Source of the DNA: Nocardia sp. MH4
Lineage (GTDB): Bacteria; Actinomycetota; Actinomycetes; Mycobacteriales; Mycobacteriaceae
NCBI RefSeq assembly: GCF_019266065.1
Contig: NZ_LPNR01000108.1
Location: 1-64,000, forward strand
Length of the DNA: 64,000 nt
Direction of reading: 5' to 3'
The notes beneath the pieces were generated by a model, which had not been told where the DNA came from, ran no database searches, and was given only the letters and a program-made list of their open reading frames with translations. The position numbers and the translations under genes were made by a program. How positions within the stretch are numbered: the first letter of the stretch is position 1; each line of letters starts with the position of its first letter. Shown piece after piece: positions 1 to 8,769 of the stretch.

Positions 1-288
1 GGCCTGCCAGTGCGGCGGCGTCGGGCCGAATTCGGCGTCGGCGACGGGCAGCCCGCGCACCACGGTGGCGCCCGCGGCGGTGGCGGGTGGCCGCACGGCG
101 TGGCGCACGGCGGCGGGGAGTTCGCCGACCCGCTCCTCGATCTGGGCCAGCAGCACCGGGTCGTGCAGGGTGTCGGTGTGGGGTTCGTCACCTAATCGGT
201 GGCGGATGTCGGTGGCGAGCGCACGGACGGCCGAGGCGGCGTCGGGGGGTAGCTCGCGATGTTCGATGTCGTGCAGGTGAAGCGTCAT
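1..288 (-). CDS. Partial TauD/TfdA-type (clavaminate synthase-like) Fe(II)/2-oxoglutarate dioxygenase, N-terminal part
   Basis: The reading frame opens at an ATG (complement of 286-288) and runs off the left edge after about 96 residues. The visible N-terminus starts MTLHLHDIEH and includes a PTPPHWQ segment that I associate with clavaminate synthase/L-asparagine oxygenase-like enzymes. The iron-binding HxD...H residues would lie beyond the edge, so activity cannot be judged. The gene points away from an ABC importer, and an IdeR-type iron box lies about 100 bp upstream of its start, which suggests iron-repressed expression. Enzymes of this family hydroxylate amino acids in siderophore or peptide pathways; that role here is inference. 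Confidence 0.55.
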   Translation of the reverse strand, partial: MTLHLHDIEHRELPPDAASAVRALATDIRHRLGDEPHTDTLHDPVLLAQIEERVGELPAAVRHAVRPPATAAGATVVRGLPVADAEFGPTPPHWQA

Positions 289-389
289 ACGTTCGGACAG
301 AACGCTTTTCACCGGCCATCCCTTCTTCGCATCGGTCGAACGCGGGTGAACTTCAGACTCGATGTGCGAAGGTAGTGCCTGTGCTTTGA

Positions 390-408
390 TTAGGCAAGAC
401 TTACCTAA
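390..408. promoter_or_regulatory. IdeR/DtxR-type iron box
   Basis: TTAGGCAAGACTTACCTAA matches the 19-bp mycobacterial IdeR consensus at 15 positions by hand count and is an imperfect palindrome. It lies in the 327-bp divergent gap between the dioxygenase (start 288) and the ABC importer (start 616). IdeR with Fe(II) normally represses iron-acquisition genes from such sites. Confidence 0.8.
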
Positions 409-543
409 TGTGTTGTCCGAGAAATAGCTGATTCATATAACGCAGAGTTCTACCGGAACGGACGAAACGGAGATCATCCGGGGTCCCGGGACGGGCTGCG
501 GTTCGATGACGGTCGCCGGGAAGCTCCCCAGCCGGCGATTGTT

Positions 544-562
544 TTAGGCTAGCCTCGCCTAG
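544..562. promoter_or_regulatory. Second IdeR/DtxR-type iron box
   Basis: TTAGGCTAGCCTCGCCTAG keeps the TTAGG/CCTA arms and matches the IdeR consensus at about 14 of 19 positions. It lies 54 bp before the importer's substrate-binding protein, where an operator overlapping a promoter would be expected. Together with the box at 390-408 it implies separate iron control of the two divergent transcripts. Confidence 0.72.
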
Positions 563-615
563 TTTGCGGCGCCAGGAGAAGTGGTGCGGCGCACGCGGTT
601 CGAGGGAGGAACACG

Positions 616-2127
616 ATGGGTTTCACGCGCAGGCAGCTCCTGCAATCCGGGCTCGGCGTCACCGCACTACTTCTGGTAGCCGCGTGCACGAGCGACGACG
701 AGGCCGACGGGCCCGCGAAGCAGGGCGGCACGCTGCGGGTCGGCGCGCTCGGCACGACCGCCCGCGCCGAACGCGACCCGCACGCCAATCTCAGCAACGA
801 CAGCGACTTCCTGATCGCCTCGCTCGTCTACGACGCGCTGACCGTCCCCGGCGCCGACCCGACCGTCGCGCCGCGACTGGCTTCGCGCTGGGAGGCTTCC
901 GCCGACAACCGGCGCTGGACCTTCACGATCGCCGAGGGCGCGAAGTTCCACAACGGCGCGCCCGTCACCGCCGACGACGTGGTGTGGTCGATGCGCAGGC
1001 TGCGTTCGGTCGGTGGCGCGTCGAAGATGCCGGTGGCCGAGAACGACATCGTCGCCGACGGGCCGAACCGCGTCGTGTTCACCGTCGCCGCGCCCAATGC
1101 CCAACTGCCGCTGCTGCTGCGGCTGATGACCTTCACCGTGCCGCAGGGCACCACCGACTTCGCCGCTGCGATCGGCACCGGCCCGTTCCGGCTCGAGTCC
1201 TACCAGGGCGGCAACGCCCGGCTGGTCCGCAACGAGCAGTGGCACGGCACCCCGCCGCTGCTCGACGCGATCGAGGTGACCATGTTCGACAGCGTCACCG
1301 CGCTGGGCAACGCCGCGCTGGCCGGGCAGATCGACCTCGCCTCCAATGTCGGCGCCATCGCGGGCCGCACCGCCGCGACCCGGGGCGACCTGCAGGTGGT
1401 CCGGCGCGCGAACGACACCATGCTCGGCGTGGCCATGCGCGCCGCCGACGGACCGTTCGCCGACGCGCGGGTGCGCACCGCGCTGCGTCTCGGCGTCGAC
1501 CGGACCGCGCTGGTCAACCAGGTGCATTCCGGCTACGGCACCGTGGCAGGCGATGTCCTCGGCACCGCCGACCCGCTCTACGACGCCGCGCTCGCGCGCC
1601 GTGATCGGGATGTCGAGCGTGCCAAGACCCTGTTGCGCGAGGCGAACTTCGACACCGGCCGCAGCTACCCGTTCGTCACCAAGGCCGAGGTGCCGGGCGA
1701 GGTGGAGTCGGCGAAGGTGATCGCCGCCCAGCTCGCCGACATCGGTGTCCGGCTCGACGTGCAGGTGGTCGAACCCGCCGCCTTCTACGACTCGACCTGG
1801 CTCAACGCCCCGCTGTACACGGTGTCGTGGGGGACCAACGATTCGGTGCTCTTCTTCGCCGACAAGCTGATGACCTCCACGACCAACCGCAACGAAACCG
1901 CGTTCCGCGACCCGGAATTCGATGCCGCGACCGCGAAGGCGCTGGCGTCCTCGGGCGCGGAGTTCACCAAGGCCTGCCATGACATCCAGCGCATCGAGTT
2001 CGAGCGCGGCGGCTATCTGGTGTGGGGCATGGCCGACGGCGTCGACATCGCCGCCGCACCGGTGCGCGGCCTGCCGACCCTCGGCGGCTTCGCCCGCGTG
2101 CAGCTGGAACGCGCCTGGCTGGCGTGA
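616..2127 (+). CDS. Iron-regulated ABC transporter substrate-binding lipoprotein (family 5, peptide/opine/nickel type)
   Basis: 503 residues. The N-terminus has twin arginines (R5-R6 in TRRQLLQ) followed by a hydrophobic stretch and a lipobox LVAAC with the lipidated Cys at 24, so the protein is probably Tat-exported and anchored outside the membrane. The body has the SBP_bac_5 (DppA/OppA) pattern, including a conserved WTFTI...KFHNGAPVTADDVVWS region. The ATG follows a GGAGG site. The stop overlaps the GTG of the permease gene, so the genes form an operon. Family members bind peptides, opines, nickel or metal chelates; the upstream IdeR box makes a siderophore or metal-chelate ligand plausible, but this is inferred. 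Confidence 0.85.
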   Translation: MGFTRRQLLQSGLGVTALLLVAACTSDDEADGPAKQGGTLRVGALGTTARAERDPHANLSNDSDFLIASLVYDALTVPGADPTVAPRLASRWEASADNRRWTFTIAEGAKFHNGAPVTADDVVWSMRRLRSVGGASKMPVAENDIVADGPNRVVFTVAAPNAQLPLLLRLMTFTVPQGTTDFAAAIGTGPFRLESYQGGNARLVRNEQWHGTPPLLDAIEVTMFDSVTALGNAALAGQIDLASNVGAIAGRTAATRGDLQVVRRANDTMLGVAMRAADGPFADARVRTALRLGVDRTALVNQVHSGYGTVAGDVLGTADPLYDAALARRDRDVERAKTLLREANFDTGRSYPFVTKAEVPGEVESAKVIAAQLADIGVRLDVQVVEPAAFYDSTWLNAPLYTVSWGTNDSVLFFADKLMTSTTNRNETAFRDPEFDAATAKALASSGAEFTKACHDIQRIEFERGGYLVWGMADGVDIAAAPVRGLPTLGGFARVQLERAWLA

Positions 2128-3062
2128 CCGTCGTGCGGACCTTCGCCCTGCCGCTGCTCCGGCGGATTGCGCTGCTCGTGGCCCTGCTGGCCCTCGTGTT
2201 CGTCGCGGTGGACCTGCTGCCCGGCAGCGCGGCCCGGTCGGCGCTGGGCCGCGATGCCGGGCAGGGCGAGCTGGCCGCGAAGGAACACGAACTCGGCCTG
2301 GATCGCGCGCTGCCGGTGCAGTTCTGGCACTGGCTCACCGGCGTGCTGACCGGTGACTTCGGGCAGACCGCGCGCGGCACCTCGGTCGGGGATCTGCTGG
2401 CCGACAAGTTCCCGCAGACGCTGCTGCTCGGTGGCATCGCGCTGGCGCTCACCGTCACGGTGTCGCTGGCGCTGGGCTGCTGGTGGGCGCTGCGCCCGAC
2501 CGCGTTCGGGGCGCGGCTGCTGCAACCGGCCAGCACCGTCGCCGTCGCCGTGCCCGAATTCGTCTGCGGCACACTGCTGATCCTGGTGTTCTCACTGGCC
2601 ACCGGCTGGCTGCCCGCCGTCACCATCACCGATCGTTCGGGGTTCCCCGCCGGACCGGAGATGCTGATCCTGCCGGTGCTGGCGCTGGCGATACCGCAGA
2701 TCGGCTGGAACGCCCGCGTCGTGCGCTCGGCGCTGCTCGATGTCGCCACGGCGCCCCACGTGGAGAACGCGGTGCTGGAGGGCCTTGCGCCGCGCACCGT
2801 GCTGCTGCGGCACATGCTGCCCTTCGCGGCTCCCGCCATCGTCGCCGGCTACGCCACCTCCGTCGGCATGCTCTTCGGCGGCGCGCTGGTCGTGGAGACC
2901 CTGTTCAACTATCCCGGCGTCGGTGCGGTCCTCGCCGGTTCGGTCGCCGACCGCGACACCGCGACCGTCGCCGCGGTCGTCGCCCTCACGGCCATCGTGA
3001 TCATGATGCTGCTCGCTGTCGCCGACTTCGTGCGCACCTGGGCGTCGGGCGGCACGCGATGA
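2124..3062 (+). CDS. ABC transporter permease, DppB/OppB type
   Basis: 312 residues from the GTG at 2124, which overlaps the preceding stop in a GTGA junction; the open frame extends further upstream, but the overlap fixes the start. An N-terminal membrane helix (LLRRIALLVALLALVFVAVD) is followed by the extracellular loop and about five more helices typical of DppB. The EAA loop is visible around GLAPRTVLLRHMLPFAAPAIV, the contact site for the ATPase. It forms half of the membrane pore for the substrate delivered by the lipoprotein encoded before it. Confidence 0.87.
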   Translation: MTVVRTFALPLLRRIALLVALLALVFVAVDLLPGSAARSALGRDAGQGELAAKEHELGLDRALPVQFWHWLTGVLTGDFGQTARGTSVGDLLADKFPQTLLLGGIALALTVTVSLALGCWWALRPTAFGARLLQPASTVAVAVPEFVCGTLLILVFSLATGWLPAVTITDRSGFPAGPEMLILPVLALAIPQIGWNARVVRSALLDVATAPHVENAVLEGLAPRTVLLRHMLPFAAPAIVAGYATSVGMLFGGALVVETLFNYPGVGAVLAGSVADRDTATVAAVVALTAIVIMMLLAVADFVRTWASGGTR

Positions 3063-3190
3063 GCCACGGGGAGCGGATGTTTCGGCCACCACGCCTCGTG
3101 GTGGTGCGCGAACCACAGCAGGCGCCGGTGAACCGCGGCGAACGCGAGATCCCGCACCGTGGCAGTCCTCGAGCGCAGGAGGTGTGGTGA
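3059..3190 (+). CDS. Possible 43-residue peptide coupled at both ends to the transporter operon
   Basis: An ATG overlaps the permease stop (ATGA at 3059-3062) and this frame's TGA overlaps the GTG of the fused permease-ATPase gene (GTGA at 3187-3190), so a ribosome could pass through all three frames. The 43 codons give a charged, Arg- and Pro-rich peptide beginning MSHGERMFRP and ending RAQEVW. I recognise no family. It may be a genuine small protein, or only a translated spacer that keeps coupling across the 122-bp gap. A hairpin lies inside it at 3086-3104. Confidence 0.35.
   Translation: MSHGERMFRPPRLVVVREPQQAPVNRGEREIPHRGSPRAQEVW
3086..3104 (+). repeat. Perfect 8-bp hairpin inside the ABC operon
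   Basis: CCACCACG and CGTGGTGG flank a CCT loop. There is no T-tract, so this is more likely an mRNA stability or processing structure between the permease and the fused gene than a terminator. Confidence 0.45.
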
Positions 3191-5892
3191 GTTCTCGCGA
3201 GCAAGATTCCGGGTCGGGCGATGCGCGGCCGGTGCCCACGCCGCGTGGGTCCCGATGGTGGCGGTGGTCGGCGGCGGCCGGGGTGGGGCTGGTGGTGCTC
3301 GTCGCGGTGGTGGGACCACTGCTCGCGCCCTACCCGGCGGAGCGCGCGGTGGGGATGCCGTTCGCTCCGCCGGGTGGGGGAGCGGTGCTCGGGACCGATC
3401 GGCTCGGACGGGATGTGCTCAGCCATCTGCTCACCGGCGGCACCGAGCTGCTGGTGGTCGCGGCGGTGATCGCGGGTGCGGTGACCGTGCTGTCCGCGGT
3501 GCTCGGCGCGATCGCCGCGGTCCGGCCCCGCGCGGGTGCGGTGATCGAGCTCGGCGGCGATCTGGTGATCCTTTTGCCCGCGGTGCTGGGCATCCTGCTC
3601 GTCCTCACTGCGTGGCCGCAGGGCGGCGTGGCCGCGCTGATCGGGGTCTCGCTGCTCTTCGGCGTCCCGTACTGCGCCCGGATCTTCGCCGCCGCGGCGG
3701 CCACCATCGCCGCCGGTGGCTATGTGGAGGCCGCGATCGCCAGCGGAGAGTCGCTGTCACACCTGGTCTTCCGCGAAATCCTGCCCAATCTGCGCTCGGT
3801 CCTCACCACCCAGCTCGGCCTGCGCTTCGTCGTCGCCATCTACCTCGTCAGCACCGTCTCCTTCCTCGGCCTGCCCGCCCTCGACGCCGACAACTGGGCG
3901 AACATGGTGCGCGACAACGCCTCCGGACTGTTGCTCAACCCCTGGGCGGTGCTCGCGCCCAGCGCGGCCATCGCCGTCGTCGCGGTCGGCGTGAACCTGG
4001 TGGTCACGGGTGGGGGAGCGCGCAAACCCGGCCGCCGGACCGCGATCGGTGCGCAGCTGAGCCGTACGTCGTCCACCGATTCCGCGGACCGCGCGCCGGG
4101 ACAGCGGCGTGGAGGGGGTCAGGAGTGTGGGATCTCGGTGGTCGACGCCGGGAACGCCGCGGTCGTCGAGGGGCTGACGGTGATCGCCGAGACCGGTGCG
4201 ATCCTGCTGGCGCCGTTGTCCTTCCGGCTCGAGGCCGGGACGGTGACCGCGCTGACCGGGCCGTCGGGTGCGGGCAAGTCGACCGCGATGCGCGCGCTGC
4301 TCGGTCATCTTCCCGCCGGTGCCAGGCAGGAAGGGGCGGTGCTGGTCGCCGGGCACGACGTGTTCACGCTCGATTCCGGTGCGCTGCGGAAGTTCCGGCG
4401 CACGCGCGTCGCCTATGTCGGCCAAGATCCCGGTTCCGAACTGAACCCGCTCCTGCGCGTGCGCGCCCTGCTCGCCGAGGCCGCGCCCACCGCCACCGAC
4501 GCCGAGCGCCGCGCCGCCCTCGAACTCGTCGGCCTCGACGCCACCCACCTGCGCCGCCGCTGCGCCCGCCTGTCCGGGGGCCAGCAACGCCGGGTCGCGC
4601 TCGCCCGCGCCCTGCTGCGCAAACCCCAGGTCCTCGTCCTCGACGAACCTCTCGCCGGCTTGCACGGCGCCCTTCGCACCGACATCGCCCGCCTCATCGC
4701 CGATCTGGCCGCCCGTGCGTCCACCGCCGTCCTGCTGTCCGGCCATGACACGACCACCGTGCACGCCATCGCCGACACCGTGGTCGAGGTGCACCCGCCG
4801 GGGGGTGGGCCAGTCCTCGACGGCGCGTCGCCGGTCGACACGGCACCCGGGCACCATGGCAACCCGGCAGCTGATCGGGTGAGCCGCTCCGGGCGAGGCC
4901 CCGCACCCGTGGCCGTCGCCGCGTCGGCAGGCCAGGACTCGTCGCCGGACGTTCCCGGCGACGCCGACCTCGCTGTGGCCGGGGTCGACCGCGTCGAGGC
5001 ACCACAGGAGCCCGTGCTCTCGGGCGTAGGGTCCGGCGGCGCGCCGGTGTCGCGGTACCGGGGGCTGGAACCGATCGAGCGCCCGAGGGCGGATCAGCCC
5101 GGTCCGTCAGGGTCCGCCGGCATCGGTCGGGTGACCGCCGTAGCGGCCGCGGGAACCGAGCCGCCGACCCTGCGCGTCGAGGGAATCGGCGCGGTCGCCG
5201 ACGGACATCAGATCCTCGCCGGTGTCGACTTCACCGTCCGCGCCGGGGAAGCGCTCGCGGTGGTCGGTCCGTCGGGTGCGGGCAAGACGACGCTCGCCCG
5301 GGTGATCGCGGGACTGCACGTGGGTGCGGGCTCGCTCGAAGTGGCCGGAGCCCGCGTCACCGTCGATCGCCGACGCCGAATCACGGCGGCTCCCCGGGGT
5401 ATTCAACTGGTCACCCAGAACCCGCTCGCGGCACTGAATCCCCGCCGCACGGTCGAACAGACCCTCGCGCGTCCGCTGCGCCGGATCGCCCGGGTGCCGA
5501 AGACGCAGCTGCGCGGCCGCGTCGAATCCCTGCTCACCGCGGTCGAACTCCCCACCGAGCTGGCCGCCCGACACCCGCACGAACTCTCCGGTGGGCAACG
5601 TCAACGCGTCGCCCTGGCCCGTGCCCTGGCCGCCGACCCGGCCGTCCTGATCTGCGACGAGATCACCACCGCCCTGGACGGCGCCACCGCCGCCGCGATC
5701 ATGACCCTGCTCGACCACCTGCGGGCCGCGCGCGGCACCGCCCTCGTGCTGATCAGCCACGACATGGCGCTGATCACCACGCACTGCACCGAACTCGTCG
5801 TGCTCGACCACGGCCGGGTCGTCGAATCCGGCACCCCAGCCGCCGTTTTCGCTGATCCGGCCCACCCCGCGACCGCGGCACTGCTGGGCTGA
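3187..5892 (+). CDS. Triple fusion: DppC-type permease joined to two ABC ATPase domains
   Basis: About 901 residues. Residues ~25-275 are a DppC/OppC permease with the LGTDRLGRD motif after the first helix. ATPase domain 1 has Walker A GPSGAGKST near 359, signature LSGGQQRR near 463 and Walker B VLVLDE near 483. A Pro/Gly/Ala-rich linker spans ~540-660. ATPase domain 2 has GPSGAGKTT near 695, LSGGQRQR near 801 and VLICDE near 821. In most operons DppC, DppD and DppF are separate proteins. All ATPase motifs are intact, so the fusion should be active. A GTG at 3184 is also possible; 3187 is preferred because it is stop-coupled and spaced four bases from AGGAGG. Confidence 0.88.
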   Translation: MSSREQDSGSGDARPVPTPRGSRWWRWSAAAGVGLVVLVAVVGPLLAPYPAERAVGMPFAPPGGGAVLGTDRLGRDVLSHLLTGGTELLVVAAVIAGAVTVLSAVLGAIAAVRPRAGAVIELGGDLVILLPAVLGILLVLTAWPQGGVAALIGVSLLFGVPYCARIFAAAAATIAAGGYVEAAIASGESLSHLVFREILPNLRSVLTTQLGLRFVVAIYLVSTVSFLGLPALDADNWANMVRDNASGLLLNPWAVLAPSAAIAVVAVGVNLVVTGGGARKPGRRTAIGAQLSRTSSTDSADRAPGQRRGGGQECGISVVDAGNAAVVEGLTVIAETGAILLAPLSFRLEAGTVTALTGPSGAGKSTAMRALLGHLPAGARQEGAVLVAGHDVFTLDSGALRKFRRTRVAYVGQDPGSELNPLLRVRALLAEAAPTATDAERRAALELVGLDATHLRRRCARLSGGQQRRVALARALLRKPQVLVLDEPLAGLHGALRTDIARLIADLAARASTAVLLSGHDTTTVHAIADTVVEVHPPGGGPVLDGASPVDTAPGHHGNPAADRVSRSGRGPAPVAVAASAGQDSSPDVPGDADLAVAGVDRVEAPQEPVLSGVGSGGAPVSRYRGLEPIERPRADQPGPSGSAGIGRVTAVAAAGTEPPTLRVEGIGAVADGHQILAGVDFTVRAGEALAVVGPSGAGKTTLARVIAGLHVGAGSLEVAGARVTVDRRRRITAAPRGIQLVTQNPLAALNPRRTVEQTLARPLRRIARVPKTQLRGRVESLLTAVELPTELAARHPHELSGGQRQRVALARALAADPAVLICDEITTALDGATAAAIMTLLDHLRAARGTALVLISHDMALITTHCTELVVLDHGRVVESGTPAAVFADPAHPATAALLG

Positions 5893-5995
5893 ACCGCTCG
5901 CGAGCAGGCGTTTTCGCGCGGGAGAATGCGACGAGTCGGTCCCACCGCACTCTGAGAAGTCGCTGTGAGAGGTGCCAGAGGTGTCGGTGACCTGG

Positions 5996-6724
5996 ATGAT
6001 GGGTGGGGTGTCTGTGCAGAAAGTCGGCGTGCTCGCCGCCGTGGCGGTGACCGCGCTGCTCGCGGGGTGTAGCTCGCTCGCGTCGATTCCCGGTGACATG
6101 CCGCCTGGCCCCGGTGCCGCGCTGCCCGCGATCGACGTCGACGCGCCGGGGCGGGCGGCCGAACAGTTGCGTGGCTGGGCCGACGAGCAGTCGGGGGCGG
6201 TCGGGATCGAACCGGTGGCGCTGGAGGCCTACGGGTACGCGGCGGCGGTGCTGGCCCGGTCCAAGCCCGAATGCGGGATCGCCTGGACCACGCTGGCCGG
6301 GATCGCCAGCGTCGAGAGCGGGCACGGCACACACCGCGGCGCCGGCGTCGACGCCGACGGGACGGTGCGTCCGGCGATCATCGGGGTCGCCCTGGACGGC
6401 ACCAGGGGCAATGCCGACATCCGCGACACCGACGGCGGCACCCTCGACGGCGACACCACCTACGACCGGGCGGTCGGTCCGTTGCAGTTCATCCCCGAGA
6501 CGTGGCGGCGCTGGGGTGTCGACGCCAACGGCGACGGGGTCATCGACCCCCAGAACATCGACGACGCGGCCCTCACCGCCGCGCGGTACCTGTGTGTCCG
6601 CGGCGGCGACCTGACCTCGGCCGACGGCTGGCAGCGCGCCCTGTTCGCCTACAACCAGTCGAACAAGTACATGCGGGTCGTGCGCGACCGGGCCGCGACC
6701 TACAGCATCGGCCGCCGCGTGTAG
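5996..6724 (+). CDS. lpqU: LpqU-like lipoprotein, MltB-type lytic transglycosylase
   Basis: About 242 residues. A short signal ends in a lipobox LLAGC (Cys near residue 25). The catalytic region shows GIASVESGHGTH, whose Glu is the expected acid of SLT_2/MltB enzymes, followed by YDRAVGPLQFIPETWRRWG and an AARYLC segment. It would cut peptidoglycan glycan strands at the cell surface. It sits before eno exactly as Rv1022 does in M. tuberculosis. The start is uncertain: ATG 5996 or 5999, or GTG 6014, all leave the lipobox intact. Confidence 0.83.
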   Translation: MMGGVSVQKVGVLAAVAVTALLAGCSSLASIPGDMPPGPGAALPAIDVDAPGRAAEQLRGWADEQSGAVGIEPVALEAYGYAAAVLARSKPECGIAWTTLAGIASVESGHGTHRGAGVDADGTVRPAIIGVALDGTRGNADIRDTDGGTLDGDTTYDRAVGPLQFIPETWRRWGVDANGDGVIDPQNIDDAALTAARYLCVRGGDLTSADGWQRALFAYNQSNKYMRVVRDRAATYSIGRRV

Positions 6725-6752
6725 TTACCGGCCGGCCGGAGTGCCGGTTACT
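6723..6752 (+). terminator. Possible weak terminator after lpqU
   Basis: AGTTACCGGC and GCCGGTTACT form a stem with one mismatch, starting inside the lpqU stop codon. There is no T-run, as is common for actinobacterial terminators. Confidence 0.35.
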
Positions 6753-6839
6753 CCACGTCACGCCGAGACGATAGGCTCGGCACCGCACGGACCATCCCGT
6801 GAGACCTACCGTGCCTTTCAGTCGTAAGGAGTCGTTTTC

Positions 6840-8126
6840 GTGGCCATCATCGAACAGGTCGGAGCGCGCGAGATTCTGGATTCGCGCGGCAATCCCACTG
6901 TCGAGGTCGAGATCGCCCTCGACGACGGCACCCTGACCAGGGCGGACGTTCCGTCCGGCGCGTCCACCGGTGAGCACGAGGCCGTCGAACTGCGTGACGG
7001 CGGCGACCGCTACAACGGCAAGGGTGTCACCAAGGCCGTCGAGGGCGTCCTCGACGAGATCGCGCCCGCCATCATCGGCCTCGACGCCGTCGAGCAGCGC
7101 ACCGTCGACCAGGTCCTGCTGGATCTGGACGGCACCCCCGACAAGTCCCGCCTCGGCGCGAACGCCCTGCTCGGCGTCTCGCTGGCCGTGGCCCGCGGCG
7201 CGGCCGAGTCCTCGGGCCTGGAACTGTTCCGCTACCTGGGCGGCCCGAACGCCCACGTGCTGCCCGTGCCCATGATGAACATCCTCAACGGTGGCGCGCA
7301 CGCCGACACCGGCGTCGATGTCCAGGAGTTCATGGTCGCCCCGATCGGCGCCCCGACCTTCCGTGAGGCGCTGCGCTGGGGCACCGAGGTCTACCACTCG
7401 CTCAAGGCCGTGCTCAAGGAGAAGGGCCTGTCCACCGGTCTCGGTGACGAGGGTGGCTTCGCCCCCGACGTCGCGGGCACCGTGGAGGCGCTGGACCTGA
7501 TCAGCCTGGCCATCCAGCGCGCGGGCTACAAGCTCGGCACCGACGTCGCGCTCGCGCTCGACGTGGCCGCCACCGAGTTCTACACCCCCGGCGAGGGCTA
7601 CAAGTTCGAGGGCAAGGTCCGCACCGCCGCCGAGATGGGCGAGTTCTACACCGACCTGCTCACCCGCTACCCGCTGGTCTCCATCGAGGACCCGCTGTCG
7701 GAAGACGACTGGGACGGCTGGGTCGCGCTGACCGACTCGATCGGCGACAAGGTGCAGCTGGTCGGCGACGACCTGTTCGTCACCAACCCGGAGCGCCTGG
7801 AAGAGGGCATCGCCAAGGGCGCGGCCAACGCGCTGCTGGTGAAGGTCAACCAGATCGGCACCCTGACCGAGACCCTCGACGCCGTCGAGCTGGCGCACCG
7901 CAACGGCTACAAGACCATGATGTCGCACCGTTCGGGCGAGACCGAGGACACCACCATCGCCGACCTCGCGGTCGCGGTGGGCTCGGGCCAGATCAAGACC
8001 GGCGCCCCCGCCCGTTCCGAGCGGGTCGCCAAGTACAACCAGCTGCTGCGCATCGAGGACGCCCTCGGCGACTCGGCACGCTACGCGGGTGACGTGGCCT
8101 TCCCGCGGTTCACCGGCGAGTTCTGA
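6840..8126 (+). CDS. eno: Enolase
   Basis: 428 residues, the normal bacterial length. It starts at GTG with AAGGAG (6826-6831) nine bases upstream. It interconverts 2-phosphoglycerate and phosphoenolpyruvate in glycolysis. Visible landmarks are the substrate loop GGAHAD, the metal-binding IEDPLSEDDWDGW and VGDDLFVTN segments, the catalytic Lys region LLVKVNQIGT, and SHRSGETEDT near the C-terminus. The position between lpqU and a DivIC-like gene matches mycobacteria. Confidence 0.97.
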   Translation: MAIIEQVGAREILDSRGNPTVEVEIALDDGTLTRADVPSGASTGEHEAVELRDGGDRYNGKGVTKAVEGVLDEIAPAIIGLDAVEQRTVDQVLLDLDGTPDKSRLGANALLGVSLAVARGAAESSGLELFRYLGGPNAHVLPVPMMNILNGGAHADTGVDVQEFMVAPIGAPTFREALRWGTEVYHSLKAVLKEKGLSTGLGDEGGFAPDVAGTVEALDLISLAIQRAGYKLGTDVALALDVAATEFYTPGEGYKFEGKVRTAAEMGEFYTDLLTRYPLVSIEDPLSEDDWDGWVALTDSIGDKVQLVGDDLFVTNPERLEEGIAKGAANALLVKVNQIGTLTETLDAVELAHRNGYKTMMSHRSGETEDTTIADLAVAVGSGQIKTGAPARSERVAKYNQLLRIEDALGDSARYAGDVAFPRFTGEF

Positions 8127-8175
8127 GCAGCAGCAGTACCGCAAGACAGGCAGTGAGATGACGGGGCGGTAGCGA

Positions 8176-8769
8176 ATGACCGAGCGACGTGCGCGTGGAA
8201 CCAGTCCGGGTGGACGAGGCGACCGCCGCACGTCGCGGGCCGCTCGCTCCCGCCCTAGTCATCTCGACGCCCCCGGCCGCCCCGCCGCGGCCAAACGCAC
8301 CACCCGGCGCCGCCCCGAGTCCGCTACCGGCGCGACGGCGGGCAAGCGCAAGCCCACCGGCAAGCTCGAGCGCAGCGAGCACACCATCCTCGGTCTCTCG
8401 ACCGGCAAGGCGGTGATCCTCGCGGCCGTGCTGTGCGGGCTGGCGCTGACCCTGGCCGTGCCGACCCGCACCTACTTCAGTCAGCGGGCCGAGGCGGCCG
8501 CGCTGGCCCAGCAGCGCGCGGAACTCGACGCCGATCTGGCCGCCCTGCGTGATCGCCGGGCCCAGCAGCAGGACCCGGCCTACATCCGCTCCGAGGCCCG
8601 CGACCGGTTGCGCCTGGTGATGCCCGGCGAAACCCCCTACATCGTGCAGATTCCCGGCATCGAAGCACCGGCGCCGCCGCCGATGAGCACCCGAACAGCG
8701 GCGCCCGACCCCTGGTACACCGACCTGTGGCGCAGCATCTCCGAACCGGCCCCGGAAGGACCAAGGTGA
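8176..8769 (+). CDS. Septum formation initiator (FtsB/DivIC) family protein, Rv1024-like
   Basis: 197 residues. A long basic, disordered N-terminus (1-75) precedes one membrane helix (~78-95), a short Ala/Gln/Arg-rich coiled coil (~103-132), and the family's C-terminal DPAYIRSEARDRLRLVMPGE segment. The topology is that of divisome linkers such as DivIC/FtsB, with the coiled coil outside. Its stop overlaps the GTG of the DUF501 gene. Order eno, this gene, DUF501, ppx is conserved in mycobacteria. Confidence 0.87.
   Translation: MTERRARGTSPGGRGDRRTSRAARSRPSHLDAPGRPAAAKRTTRRRPESATGATAGKRKPTGKLERSEHTILGLSTGKAVILAAVLCGLALTLAVPTRTYFSQRAEAAALAQQRAELDADLAALRDRRAQQQDPAYIRSEARDRLRLVMPGETPYIVQIPGIEAPAPPPMSTRTAAPDPWYTDLWRSISEPAPEGPR

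Noticed and set aside
667..1980. 437-codon minus-strand frame inside the substrate-binding protein gene
   Set aside because: Low-complexity Arg/Gly/Val product; the plus-strand gene has signal, lipobox and family motifs.
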